6,112 bases of DNA from Clostridiales bacterium (GTDB taxonomy: Bacteria; Bacillota; Clostridia; Oscillospirales; Oscillospiraceae): the NCBI GenBank assembly GCA_021201515.1, contig JAJQET010000080.1, positions 1 through 6,112 on the forward strand. Reading direction: 5' to 3'. A program made the position numbers and the translations under genes. Of this stretch, positions 1 to 5,947 are shown in pieces. Numbering within the stretch: the stretch's first letter is position 1; each line of letters starts with the position of its first letter. The notes below the pieces were generated by a model. That model saw only the letters and a list, made by a program, of their open reading frames with translations, was not told where the DNA came from and did no database searches.

Positions 1-63
1 CGCAGTTTTCGTTTGCCCGGCCGGGGGGGCCTCCGCGCTTTGCCCGCTGCCGGGCTGGACGCA

Positions 64-110
64 GAAAAAGCACCGCCTCCGCAGGATGCTTTCGCATCTG
101 GAGGCGGTGC
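64..110 (-). terminator. Strong intrinsic terminator after the DUF2500 gene
   Basis: The 11-bp arms GCACCGCCTCC (70-80) and GGAGGCGGTGC (100-110) are perfectly complementary. Inside them a second 5-bp stem, GATGC/GCATC (85-89 with 94-98), closes a TTTC loop. Read on the minus strand the stem is followed directly by CTTTTTC, so it ends leftward transcription about 80 nt after the DUF2500 stop codon. The rightward tail (GGGTTTGG) is poor, so leftward termination is the main role. Confidence 0.86.
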
Positions 111-131
111 GGGTTTGGTTATTTTGGAGGG

Positions 132-153
132 CCGCCTGGCCCGGCCCAGGCGG
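132..153. other. GC-rich hairpin between DUF2500 stop and terminator
   Basis: CCGCCTGG (132-139) and CCAGGCGG (146-153) form a perfect 8-bp stem around a 6-nt GC loop. There is no T-run on either side, so it is not a complete intrinsic terminator. It would sit in the 3' untranslated part of the DUF2500 transcript, where it could protect the 3' end or aid termination. Apart from this and the terminator at 64-110, I see nothing callable in 1-191. Confidence 0.4.
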
Positions 154-191
154 TTCAATGGGCGGTATTTGGTTCCGCCCTGGCAAATCCA

Positions 192-554
192 TCAAACCCG
201 CTGGAACCCCAGGAACCGGGTGCCCTGGAAGGTCAGCGTCCCCAAATCCCCTTCGGAGAGCATCCCATACTGCTCTCCGGAGACGGACAGCTCCAGCCGG
301 TCGTTGGAATGGAACTGGAAGGTGACATAGTAACAGGTGCCGGTGGTGTGGTGGATTGCGACGCCTATATCGTGCAGATAGGTGGAGAAGTCCTGCCGCT
401 TGGCAACCACGGCGGCCTCCACATCCAGCACCGGGGCGCGGTTATTCTGCCGCCGCTCCCTCACGCTGCGCACCACAGTCACAAGGATCACCACCAGGGC
501 TGTGGCAAAGAACGCGAAAAACAGGAGAAAGAACATCACATCGAATATGGCCAT
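192..554 (-). CDS. DUF2500 family single-pass membrane protein
   Basis: This 120-residue protein has one hydrophobic N-terminal segment (about residues 5-29) followed by the basic stretch RSVRERR, so the N-terminus is probably outside or embedded and the soluble part cytoplasmic by the positive-inside rule. The C-terminal half has the pattern I associate with the DUF2500 family (E. coli YhhM-like): a TCYYVTFQF strand near 73-81, then GEQYG, EGDLGTLTFQGTRF and a final aromatic strand at 93-117. Length and layout fit that family, whose biochemical function is unknown. The ATG at 554 is chosen because AAAAGGAGGT (570-561 on the minus strand) precedes it by 6 nt. The gene has its own extended -10 promoter and ends at a strong terminator, so it is probably monocistronic, although no clear terminator separates it from the VanZ gene upstream. 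Family assignment is from recalled patterns, not a search. Confidence 0.82.
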   Translation of the reverse strand: MAIFDVMFFLLFFAFFATALVVILVTVVRSVRERRQNNRAPVLDVEAAVVAKRQDFSTYLHDIGVAIHHTTGTCYYVTFQFHSNDRLELSVSGEQYGMLSEGDLGTLTFQGTRFLGFQRV

Positions 555-583
555 GGGGATACCTCCTTTTTTGTCATGACCTT

Positions 584-592
584 ATTATAACA
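584..592 (-). promoter_or_regulatory. Extended -10 promoter of the DUF2500 gene
   Basis: On the minus strand the sequence reads TGTTATAAT, a perfect TATAAT (589-584) with an upstream TG one base away, about 30 nt before the start codon at 554. No good -35 lies at 16-18 bp (GGACAG at 17 bp is poor), which is tolerable for an extended -10 promoter. Confidence 0.6.
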
Positions 593-654
593 GATGCGGA
601 CGGTTCCTGTCCTTTAAGAAATATTAAAATTTGCTAAAAATAGATGAAATTTTC

Positions 655-1098
655 TCAGCGGGCGGCATGCCTCTGCCAGAGCCTCCTGCCCCACCTCAGC
701 AGCACAGCCCCCAGCAAGACGCCCAGGGTGTTCAAAATCAGGTCGGCCAGGTCGGAAACACCAGTGCCAAAGAGATACTGCCCCGCTTCAATGGCGAAGC
801 TCAGCCCGAACCCGGCCAGAGTGACCTGCCACAGCCGCAGGCCCGGCCACCGCCAGGCCAGGTAGGCCCCGAAGGGGAGAAAGACGCCAATGTTGCCGAA
901 GAACAGATAGCAGGCGGTGCCGTAGACCCCCGCCTGGAGCCAGTTGTAATATTCCAAAAACGGGGTGGGGGAGATGACCCCGTTTTGCCCCAGCCCGGCC
1001 AGGGAAAAGCCGGGGCGGAACACAGTGATGCGCAGCAGCCCTGCCAAATAGAGGAAAAACAGGAGGGCCAGCAGGCGTTTTGTTCGTTTCTCGTGCAT
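655..1098 (-). CDS. VanZ family membrane protein
   Basis: The 147-residue product has four hydrophobic segments, at about residues 8-27, 59-83, 91-111 and 115-136. It carries the usual VanZ-like signature: GNIGVFLPFG between 68 and 77, then E104 and Q107 in the third segment (SFAIEAGQY), then D116, D119, N123, G126 and G130 (VSDLADLILNTLGVLLG). VanZ gives low-level teicoplanin resistance in enterococcal vanA clusters. Chromosomal relatives like this one, with no vanHAX neighbours, are common in Firmicutes and mostly uncharacterised, so a resistance role should not be assumed. The open frame continues upstream to 1233, but that would cross a TATAAT box and the terminator of the neighbouring gene. 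I therefore start at the ATG at 1098, which has GGGAGG about 11 nt upstream, a slightly long spacing. The length fits the family. Only an AT-rich weak hairpin (626-653) follows the stop. Confidence 0.85.
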   Translation of the reverse strand: MHEKRTKRLLALLFFLYLAGLLRITVFRPGFSLAGLGQNGVISPTPFLEYYNWLQAGVYGTACYLFFGNIGVFLPFGAYLAWRWPGLRLWQVTLAGFGLSFAIEAGQYLFGTGVSDLADLILNTLGVLLGAVLLRWGRRLWQRHAAR

Positions 1099-1138
1099 AA
1101 AAGGGTCGCCCTCCCGGCATAAGTGGATTCCATCGACC

Positions 1139-1167
1139 ATTATAGACGCTGGACGGGAAATTTGCAG
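1139..1167 (-). promoter_or_regulatory. Probable promoter of the VanZ family gene
   Basis: Minus-strand TATAAT (1144-1139) lies about 40 nt before the ATG at 1098. At 17 bp the -35 position reads CTGCAA (1167-1162), matching TTGACA at only three positions. The box sits just downstream of the lipoprotein-gene terminator, which is where a fresh promoter would be needed. Confidence 0.55.
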
Positions 1168-1184
1168 CCCTGTTGGGACCCCAC

Positions 1185-1221
1185 AACAAAAAACCGGCAG
1201 CCCGCCGTGGGATGCCGGTTT
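1185..1221 (-). terminator. Intrinsic terminator after the lipoprotein gene
   Basis: AAACCGGCA (1191-1199) pairs with TGCCGGTTT (1213-1221), and CCC/GGG (1201-1203 with 1209-1211) can extend the stem inward. Read leftward it is followed by a T-rich run (TTTTTTG, partly the stem end). It begins about 9 nt after the lipoprotein stop codon and closes the nnrD-lipoprotein operon. Confidence 0.86.
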
Positions 1222-1229
1222 GGGAGTTC

Positions 1230-1835
1230 TCATTCTGATGCGGGGCCGCTTTCCAGCAGGAAGCGGTCAAAGACCATGGTGACCAGGGTCTGCCCTTCAC
1301 TGGTCAGCTCTGCCCGGAGCAGGCCGTGGGTGGTCAGGTCGAACCAGCACAGGGCGGTGCAGGCGGGGTTCTCCGGGTTCTCAAACTCGGCGTACAGCTC
1401 TGCGCCCTCCGCCTCCAGGGAACATTCCAGCAGCAGCCCCGTGGTGCAGCAGGTCAGGAGGGCGGGCATGGCGTCCACCGGGGAAAGACCGTCCCCGTTC
1501 AGGTCGCCGGTGTCCAGCGTCACCTGCTCCCAGTCCAGCACGGTGCCGCTGGCGTCCCAGCTGACGGAGCAGCCGGCGATGTTGTCCGGCCCGGTGACGG
1601 TCATCATTCCACTGGTCAGGTCGCCGGAGAAGTCCGCCTCGTAGCTGTAAACCCGGCCGCTACAGTTGGCGGTGATGGCGGCGGAGGCGGTGTAGGCGGT
1701 CAGGCTGCTGTAGCTGGCCCGGACTTCGTCCACCCGGTCGGTGGCCGAAGCGCCCCCGCCGCCGCAGCCGGTGAGCAGGGCGCAGAGCAGGGTCAGGGTC
1801 AACAGGTTCTTTGGTACACCTCTTGCAAGGTGCAT
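1230..1835 (-). CDS. Cys-rich lipoprotein, possibly LolA/YdcC-like
   Basis: The 201-residue product begins with a short basic region, a hydrophobic stretch (about residues 10-22) and a clear lipobox LLTGC with Cys24. It should be a lipid-anchored protein on the outer face of the membrane, followed by a Gly/Ala/Ser linker. The mature part, with its SSLTAYTASAAI opening and repeated beta-type stretches (VYSYEADF, SGMMTVTG, TVLDWEQVTL, ELYAEFEN, LLRAELTSEGQTLVTMVF), resembles the lipid-cradle fold of LolA/YdcC/GerS lipoproteins. That is inference from pattern and context. YdcC-like genes are known near acpS/alr in Bacillus, and gerS lies beside alr2 in Clostridioides difficile. Oddities are seven further cysteines after the anchor (58, 89, 129, 130, 138, 159, 163) and a DLNGDG loop at 111-116. 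The start is fixed by AAGGAGG 6 nt before the ATG. It lies 29 nt behind nnrD with no promoter between them, so the two are probably co-transcribed. Confidence 0.78.
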   Translation of the reverse strand: MHLARGVPKNLLTLTLLCALLTGCGGGGASATDRVDEVRASYSSLTAYTASAAITANCSGRVYSYEADFSGDLTSGMMTVTGPDNIAGCSVSWDASGTVLDWEQVTLDTGDLNGDGLSPVDAMPALLTCCTTGLLLECSLEAEGAELYAEFENPENPACTALCWFDLTTHGLLRAELTSEGQTLVTMVFDRFLLESGPASE

Positions 1836-1864
1836 GAAGTTCCTCCTTCTGTTTTGGGTTCAGG

Positions 1865-2728
1865 TCAGACGGGATTTTCCAACTCCCGCCAGACCGTGGG
1901 AATCTCCCCGATCAGGTCGGAGGGGGTCATCCCCCGGTGGCCGAACCGCTCCGCCGCCAAATCCCCGGCCCGGCCGTGGACCCAGACGGCTGCGGCTGCG
2001 GCCCGTGCAGGCTCCATCCCCTGCGCCAGCAGGGAGGTCAGAAGCCCGGCCAGCACGTCGCCGCTGCCCCCTTTTGCCATGCCGTCGTTGCCGGTGGTGT
2101 TCCGGTACAGGCTGCCGTCCGGGGCGGCGGTCAGGGTGCGGTGGCCCTTCAGCACCAGCACGCAGCCGTGGGTCTGGGCGAAGGCGGCGGCCTCCGCCGC
2201 CCGGTCCGGGCCGGGGAGGTGGCCTGTCAGCCGTTGGAACTCCCCGTCGTGGGGGGTCAGCACCGTGGGTGCCTCCCGTCCGTCCAATACAGATATATGC
2301 CGGGACAGGATGTTTATGCCATCCGCGTCCACCACCACCGGGCAGCGCAGCCGGGCCAGCACCTCCGGCACCAGCGCCTCCGTCTCCGGGGACTGGCCCA
2401 GCCCCGGCCCCACCAGCGCTGCGTCCGTCTTGGTTTTGTCCAGAAAATCCGCCGCGCTGCGGACGGGGTAAGGCATGGCCTCTACGCAGCTGCCCGCCAC
2501 AATGCGATAGGCGGTGTCGTCCCCAAAGGCGGGCACCCCCAGAAAGACCAGGCCGCAGCCGCCCCGCACCGCTGCCCGGCTGGATAGCACCGGCGCGCCG
2601 GTGAAGCCTACGCTGCCCGACAGCAGATTCACCTTGCCAAAGGTGCCCTTGTGGCCTTCGGCGGGCCGGGTCGGGAGCCAGCGCCGCACCAGGGCCTCCG
2701 TCACGTCGCAGACGGCGTTGTGTTTCAT
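1865..2728 (-). CDS. nnrD: ADP-dependent (S)-NAD(P)H-hydrate dehydratase
   Basis: This cytoplasmic enzyme repairs damaged nicotinamide cofactors by dehydrating the S form of NAD(P)H hydrate, using ADP in most bacteria. The 287-residue product shows the family's ribokinase-like landmarks in order: HKGTFGKV (26-33), VGPGLG (106-111), VVDADGIN (132-139), TPHDGEF (158-164), LVLKG (191-195) and TTGNDGMAKGGSGDVLAG (211-228), with the likely catalytic Asp at 224. Length matches single-domain NnrD (about 275-290 residues). The epimerase domain (NnrE) that is often fused in front is absent here and must be encoded elsewhere if present. The frame is open to 2854, but the ATG at 2728 is preferred: it has GGAGGG about 6 nt upstream, starts just before the conserved region, and lies downstream of a TATAAT promoter. 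It heads a two-gene leftward operon with the lipoprotein. Confidence 0.95.
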   Translation of the reverse strand: MKHNAVCDVTEALVRRWLPTRPAEGHKGTFGKVNLLSGSVGFTGAPVLSSRAAVRGGCGLVFLGVPAFGDDTAYRIVAGSCVEAMPYPVRSAADFLDKTKTDAALVGPGLGQSPETEALVPEVLARLRCPVVVDADGINILSRHISVLDGREAPTVLTPHDGEFQRLTGHLPGPDRAAEAAAFAQTHGCVLVLKGHRTLTAAPDGSLYRNTTGNDGMAKGGSGDVLAGLLTSLLAQGMEPARAAAAAVWVHGRAGDLAAERFGHRGMTPSDLIGEIPTVWRELENPV

Positions 2729-2759
2729 ATCCGTCCCTCCAGTTCGCTTGTTTGTGGAT

Positions 2760-2788
2760 ATTATAGATGTATCCAACGGAAAAAGCAA
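2760..2788 (-). promoter_or_regulatory. Promoter of the nnrD-lipoprotein operon
   Basis: Minus-strand TTGCTT (2788-2783), a 17-bp spacer and a perfect TATAAT (2765-2760) stand about 32 nt upstream of the nnrD start codon. No other candidate lies between this box and the gene. Confidence 0.72.
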
Positions 2789-2812
2789 CGGATTTCTGAC
2801 CTGTGCTGGGAT

Positions 2813-2843
2813 AGGCCCAGTGGGTGTTTTACCTGGGCCTTTT
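2813..2843 (+). terminator. Rightward terminator-like hairpin with no gene before it
   Basis: AGGCCCAG (2813-2820) and CTGGGCCT (2833-2840) form a perfect 8-bp stem around a 12-nt loop. The stem ends in a run of four T (2840-2843) on the plus strand. The opposite orientation has no T-run. No rightward gene ends before it in the window, so it may be a remnant of a displaced gene, or shield the downstream promoter from read-through. It lies upstream of the ATPase promoter at 2952, so it is not an attenuator for a transcript starting there. Confidence 0.55.
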
Positions 2844-2940
2844 CCGGGACACAATAAAATGAAACCTGGCTGAGAGAAACGATAAATGCGCTGTTTCTAC
2901 TGTAGTTAGCATTTTAACGATAAAAAGTGTAAAGTATATA

Positions 2941-2967
2941 TTACATTTCTCTTGACATAAATGTAAA
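2941..2967. promoter_or_regulatory. Nested inverted repeats, possible operator
   Basis: TTACATTT (2941-2948) and AAATGTAA (2959-2966) are perfect 8-bp inverted repeats separated by 10 bp. A second, nearly symmetric 16-mer, TTGACATAAATGTAAA (2952-2967), has one mismatched pair and covers the -35 box and half of the spacer. Their position is what one expects for a repressor site, but no regulator gene is visible next to it, and AT-rich DNA yields such repeats by chance fairly often. Confidence 0.4.
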
Positions 2968-2979
2968 TTGAGGTATACT
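2952..2979 (+). promoter_or_regulatory. Near-consensus promoter of the AAA ATPase gene
   Basis: A perfect TTGACA (2952-2957), a 16-bp spacer and TATACT (2974-2979) stand just upstream of the ATPase start. This is the only promoter in the window with a perfect -35 box. Confidence 0.83.
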
Positions 2980-3001
2980 AAAGACAAGGAGATGAGCTAT
3001 T

Positions 3002-4450
3002 ATGCCTGTTACGACAAAGGAACGGATATTAAAGGTGCTTCGAGGCTTTAATCCCTGGTGGGTGACGGGTGCGATTAACCCTATACTGGCCAAGAGCTAT
3101 CGCAGGTTTGCCTATTATGAAGCAATGAAGCGTGTGGACAACGCGGACATTCGTCGCTCCGTTGTGCTGACCGGGGCAAGACGGGTCGGAAAGACGACCA
3201 TTGAATATCAGATGATTGACACGCTGATGAAGCGCGGCGTCCCTCCGCAGAAAATTGTGTTTATCTCGTTCGATCATCCAATGCTGAAACTGGCAGGGCT
3301 AAGCGATGTCTTGGATTGCTACCACGAAAATATTTGCCCAAGTCAGGATGTGTATTACTTCTTTGATGAAATACAGTATGCCGCCGATTGGGATGCCTGG
3401 ATGAAGGTTATCTATGACACACAGCCTGAGACGCAGGTGATAGCGACCGGCTCTGCCAGCCCGGTATTGGTACGGGGCAGCTCGGAGAGCGGCACCGGGC
3501 GATGGACTGTGATTCAGGTGCCGACGCTTTCGTTTTATGAGTACTGCGCATTGATTGGCCTGCCTGATTTGCATCTTAATCCATCACTGAAACCGTCCAA
3601 CCTGCTGCGACTGACACAGCAGGAGAGAGGACAGATTATGAATAAGCTGTCCTCTGTCCAAAATCATTTCACACGCTATTTACAGGTAGGCGGTTTCCCG
3701 GAGTTGGCCCTGGCAAAAGACGACACACTTGCGGCCCAGGTCATGCGGGAGGATGTGGTAGACAAAGTGTTGAAGCGGGACCTTCCATCTTTATACAACA
3801 TCCGGAATGCTACCGAACTGGAACGTATCTTCCTGTACCTTTGCAGTGTTTCCTCCGAAATCGTTGCCATTGACACGATAGCCAAAGAACTGAATGGGGT
3901 CAGCCGACAGACGGTGCAAAACTATATCTCTTATTTAGCCAGTGCAAATCTAATCTACCTCAGTTATCCTGTAGAATTGGGCGGTAAGAAGGTGCTGAAA
4001 GCCCGGCCAAAGATTTATATTGCTGATGCCGCCATTCGGAATGCCGTGCTGATGGACAGCGATATTTTAACAAACCCGGAAGAGATGGGTAAGGTAGTTG
4101 AAACGGCAGTCTATAAACACGTTGCCGCGTTCTACTACCAGGCGGCAACCCGCATCGGCTATTATCGTGGGGGCAGTAAGGGAAAAGAAATCGATATTGT
4201 TGTGGACTATCCAAATGTTCAAAACATTCTCATTGAGGTCAAATATCGGGAAGATGCGCCCGTTCCGGATGATGATGCTATCATCCAGCACTGTGATGAG
4301 GCTGCCTCAGCAATCATCGTTACGAAGCGCGCAGATGATTTTGGGGAGCATTCCGCCCCAAATGGGAAAAAACTGTTGAGAATTCCTGCGTTTGCGTTTC
4401 TCTATTTACTCGGCCATGCAGAGAAGAATGGGTACAAGGGAGTCGAATAA
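3002..4450 (+). CDS. AAA_14 / DUF4143 ATP-binding protein
   Basis: The 482-residue soluble protein belongs to the large AAA_14 plus DUF4143 group, widespread in bacteria and without an agreed function. Visible landmarks are Walker A GARRVGKTT (58-66), Walker B YYFFDEIQ (118-125, with D122 and E123), a sensor-like ATGSAS (148-153), the family block SESGTGRW...VPTLSFYEY (161-181), and YLQVGGFPE (226-234). A helix-turn-helix-like stretch follows at about 290-325 (IDTIAKELNGVSRQTVQNYI). The C-terminal DUF4143 part keeps E367, D398 (in EIDIVV) and E412-x-K414 (IEVKYRE), the spacing of a PD-(D/E)xK nuclease-like core, but cleavage activity is not established. Start: AAGGAG at 2986-2991, 10 nt before the ATG. 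It has its own promoter. Its G+C is visibly lower than both neighbours, which suggests horizontal transfer. No partner gene is adjacent. Length is slightly above the usual 380-450 residues, because of the extra N-terminal region and the 190-220 stretch. Confidence 0.9.
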   Translation: MPVTTKERILKVLRGFNPWWVTGAINPILAKSYRRFAYYEAMKRVDNADIRRSVVLTGARRVGKTTIEYQMIDTLMKRGVPPQKIVFISFDHPMLKLAGLSDVLDCYHENICPSQDVYYFFDEIQYAADWDAWMKVIYDTQPETQVIATGSASPVLVRGSSESGTGRWTVIQVPTLSFYEYCALIGLPDLHLNPSLKPSNLLRLTQQERGQIMNKLSSVQNHFTRYLQVGGFPELALAKDDTLAAQVMREDVVDKVLKRDLPSLYNIRNATELERIFLYLCSVSSEIVAIDTIAKELNGVSRQTVQNYISYLASANLIYLSYPVELGGKKVLKARPKIYIADAAIRNAVLMDSDILTNPEEMGKVVETAVYKHVAAFYYQAATRIGYYRGGSKGKEIDIVVDYPNVQNILIEVKYREDAPVPDDDAIIQHCDEAASAIIVTKRADDFGEHSAPNGKKLLRIPAFAFLYLLGHAEKNGYKGVE

Positions 4451-4520
4451 CACATTGAATCGAGGCGCAGATTTCCGTCAACAAACCTTTCAAAAATCTG
4501 TGGTGCTTTCCCCCAATCTG

Positions 4521-4529
4521 TGTTATGAT
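4521..4529 (+). promoter_or_regulatory. Extended -10 promoter candidate for ktrBA
   Basis: TGTTATGAT contains TATGAT (4524-4529) with the TG of an extended -10, 32 nt before the ktrB start codon. No recognisable -35 box lies 16-18 bp upstream. The ATPase gene ends only 70 bp earlier without a clear terminator, so some read-through into ktrB is also possible. Confidence 0.5.
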
Positions 4530-4561
4530 AAGGGTAACATTTCCGGAAAGGGGGCGGCTCC

Positions 4562-5911
4562 ATGGGCCGGATACGCCATTGGAGGGTGCAGCTTTCCCGC
4601 ACGAAGCTGATCATGCTGGGCTTTGTGCTGCTGATTCTGGTGGGGACGCTGCTGCTGATGCTGCCGGCGGCCACCAGAAGCGGGGAGGAAACCGACCTCC
4701 TGGGGGCGCTGTTCACCGCCACCTCCGCCACCTGCGTCACCGGGCTGGTGGTCTACGACACCTGGACCCACTGGACGCTGTTTGGGCAGCTGGTGCTGCT
4801 GACGCTGATTCAAATTGGCGGCCTGGGCTTTATCACCATCGGCACCTTCGCCCTGTCGCTGCTGGGCAGGAAAATCGGCCTTGGGGGCCGGGAACTGATT
4901 CGGGACAGCCTGAGCACCCAGCAGATTCGGGGCAGCATCCGGCTGGTCCATCGCATCATCCGGGGGACGCTGATCTTTGAGGGCACCGGGGCGGTGCTGC
5001 TGGCCATCCGCTTTGTGCCGGAGCTGGGGCTTGTACGGGGGTGCTACTATGGCGTCTTTCACGCCGTTTCCGCCTTCTGCAACGCCGGATTCGACCTGAT
5101 GGGCTTTCAGGGGGAGTACTCCTCCTTCTGCAACTACGCCGACGACCCCATTGTGAATCTGGTGCTGATGGGGCTGATTGTGGTGGGGGGCATCGGCTTT
5201 CTGGTGTGGGACGACCTGCTGACCCACCGCTGGCACTGGCGGCGCTACCGCCTCCAGACCAAGGTGGTGCTGACCGCCACGGCGGCGCTGATTCTGGGGG
5301 GAACGCTGCTGTTCCTCCTGTCCGAGTGGAACAACCTCTTTGCCGACATGAGCTGGGGGGAGCGGATTTGGGCGGCGCTGTTCTGCGCCGTGACCCCCAG
5401 AACGGCGGGCTTCAACACGGTGGACACCGCCGCCCTGACCAGCGGCAGCAAGGTGCTGACCATGATATTGATGTTCATCGGCGGCAGCCCTGGCTCCACG
5501 GCAGGCGGCATCAAGACCACCACGATGGTGGTGATCCTGCTCTATATCCGCTCCTACCTCTTTAGCAATGAGGACTGCACTGTGTTCCGCCGGCGGCTGG
5601 ATAAGGACGCCATCAAACGGGCCAGCGTGGTGGTGTTTATCAACTTCTCCCTGGCGCTCTTCGCCATTCTGGTGCTGCTGATCGGGCAGAACCTGCCTCT
5701 GGCCGACGTGCTGTTTGAGGCGTTCTCCGCCATCGGGACGGTGGGGATGTCCACCGGCGTGACCAGGGAGCTGAACACCCTGTCCCGGCTGGTCATCATC
5801 CTGCTGATGTTCTGCGGCAGGGTGGGCAGCCTGAGCTTTGCCATGTCCTTCACCGAGCGGCGGCGTACCGGCGGGCTGCGGTACCCGGAGGAACAGATCG
5901 TTGTGGGCTGA
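4562..5911 (+). CDS. ktrB: KtrB/TrkH-type potassium channel subunit
   Basis: This integral membrane protein forms the ion pathway of a Ktr/Trk potassium uptake system. Its 449 residues match Gram-positive KtrB (about 445) better than the longer TrkH. The four pore-loop repeats of the superfamily are all present: TCVTGL (57-62), FCNAGF (172-177), TPRTAGF (278-284) and GTVGMSTG (392-399), each with the filter glycine. The Gly/Ser-rich GGSPGSTAGGIKTTT stretch (307-321) corresponds to the flexible gate segment in the third repeat. Hydrophobic segments occur throughout, consistent with four M1-P-M2 units, and the C-terminus is short. The ATG at 4562 has GGAAAGGGGG (4545-4554) 7 nt upstream. It is followed 36 nt later by its cytoplasmic regulator gene, the normal ktrB-ktrA order in many clostridia. 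The choice between KtrB and TrkH naming rests on length and neighbour only. Confidence 0.94.
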   Translation: MGRIRHWRVQLSRTKLIMLGFVLLILVGTLLLMLPAATRSGEETDLLGALFTATSATCVTGLVVYDTWTHWTLFGQLVLLTLIQIGGLGFITIGTFALSLLGRKIGLGGRELIRDSLSTQQIRGSIRLVHRIIRGTLIFEGTGAVLLAIRFVPELGLVRGCYYGVFHAVSAFCNAGFDLMGFQGEYSSFCNYADDPIVNLVLMGLIVVGGIGFLVWDDLLTHRWHWRRYRLQTKVVLTATAALILGGTLLFLLSEWNNLFADMSWGERIWAALFCAVTPRTAGFNTVDTAALTSGSKVLTMILMFIGGSPGSTAGGIKTTTMVVILLYIRSYLFSNEDCTVFRRRLDKDAIKRASVVVFINFSLALFAILVLLIGQNLPLADVLFEAFSAIGTVGMSTGVTRELNTLSRLVIILLMFCGRVGSLSFAMSFTERRRTGGLRYPEEQIVVG

Positions 5912-5947
5912 CGGCCCGCAACCGGACAATCAAGGAGGGAACAGCGT

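Noticed and set aside
626..653. AAAATTT/AAATTTT inverted repeat after the VanZ-family gene
   Set aside because: All-A/T 7-bp stem in an AT-rich spacer, easily arising by chance and too weak to call a terminator.
655..1098. Glycopeptide resistance cluster
   Set aside because: Only a VanZ-family protein is present; no vanHAX, vanRS or related genes lie nearby, and such proteins are common in chromosomes without resistance.
1099..1233. Extended N-terminus for the VanZ-family protein
   Set aside because: The added codons run through a terminator and a TATAAT box, are not membrane-like and add nothing known in the family; the ATG at 1098 has a ribosome site.
1326..2604. Long rightward open frames opposite the lipoprotein gene and nnrD
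   Set aside because: They are Pro/Arg/Gly-rich, have no family resemblance or ribosome sites, and are explained by the GC-rich codons of the genes on the other strand.
2729..2854. Extended N-terminus for NnrD
   Set aside because: It would include the promoter region; the ATG at 2728 has GGAGGG at proper spacing and gives the usual family length.
4468..4500. Hairpin CAGATTT/AAATCTG as a terminator for the ATPase gene
   Set aside because: The stem is short and AT-rich, the loop is 19 nt, and no T-run follows on the plus strand.
4523..5929. 468-codon leftward open frame opposite ktrB
   Set aside because: The product is a low-complexity Gln/His/Pro/Gly-rich chain with no domain, mirrored from the GC-rich membrane gene; ktrB has all four family pore motifs.
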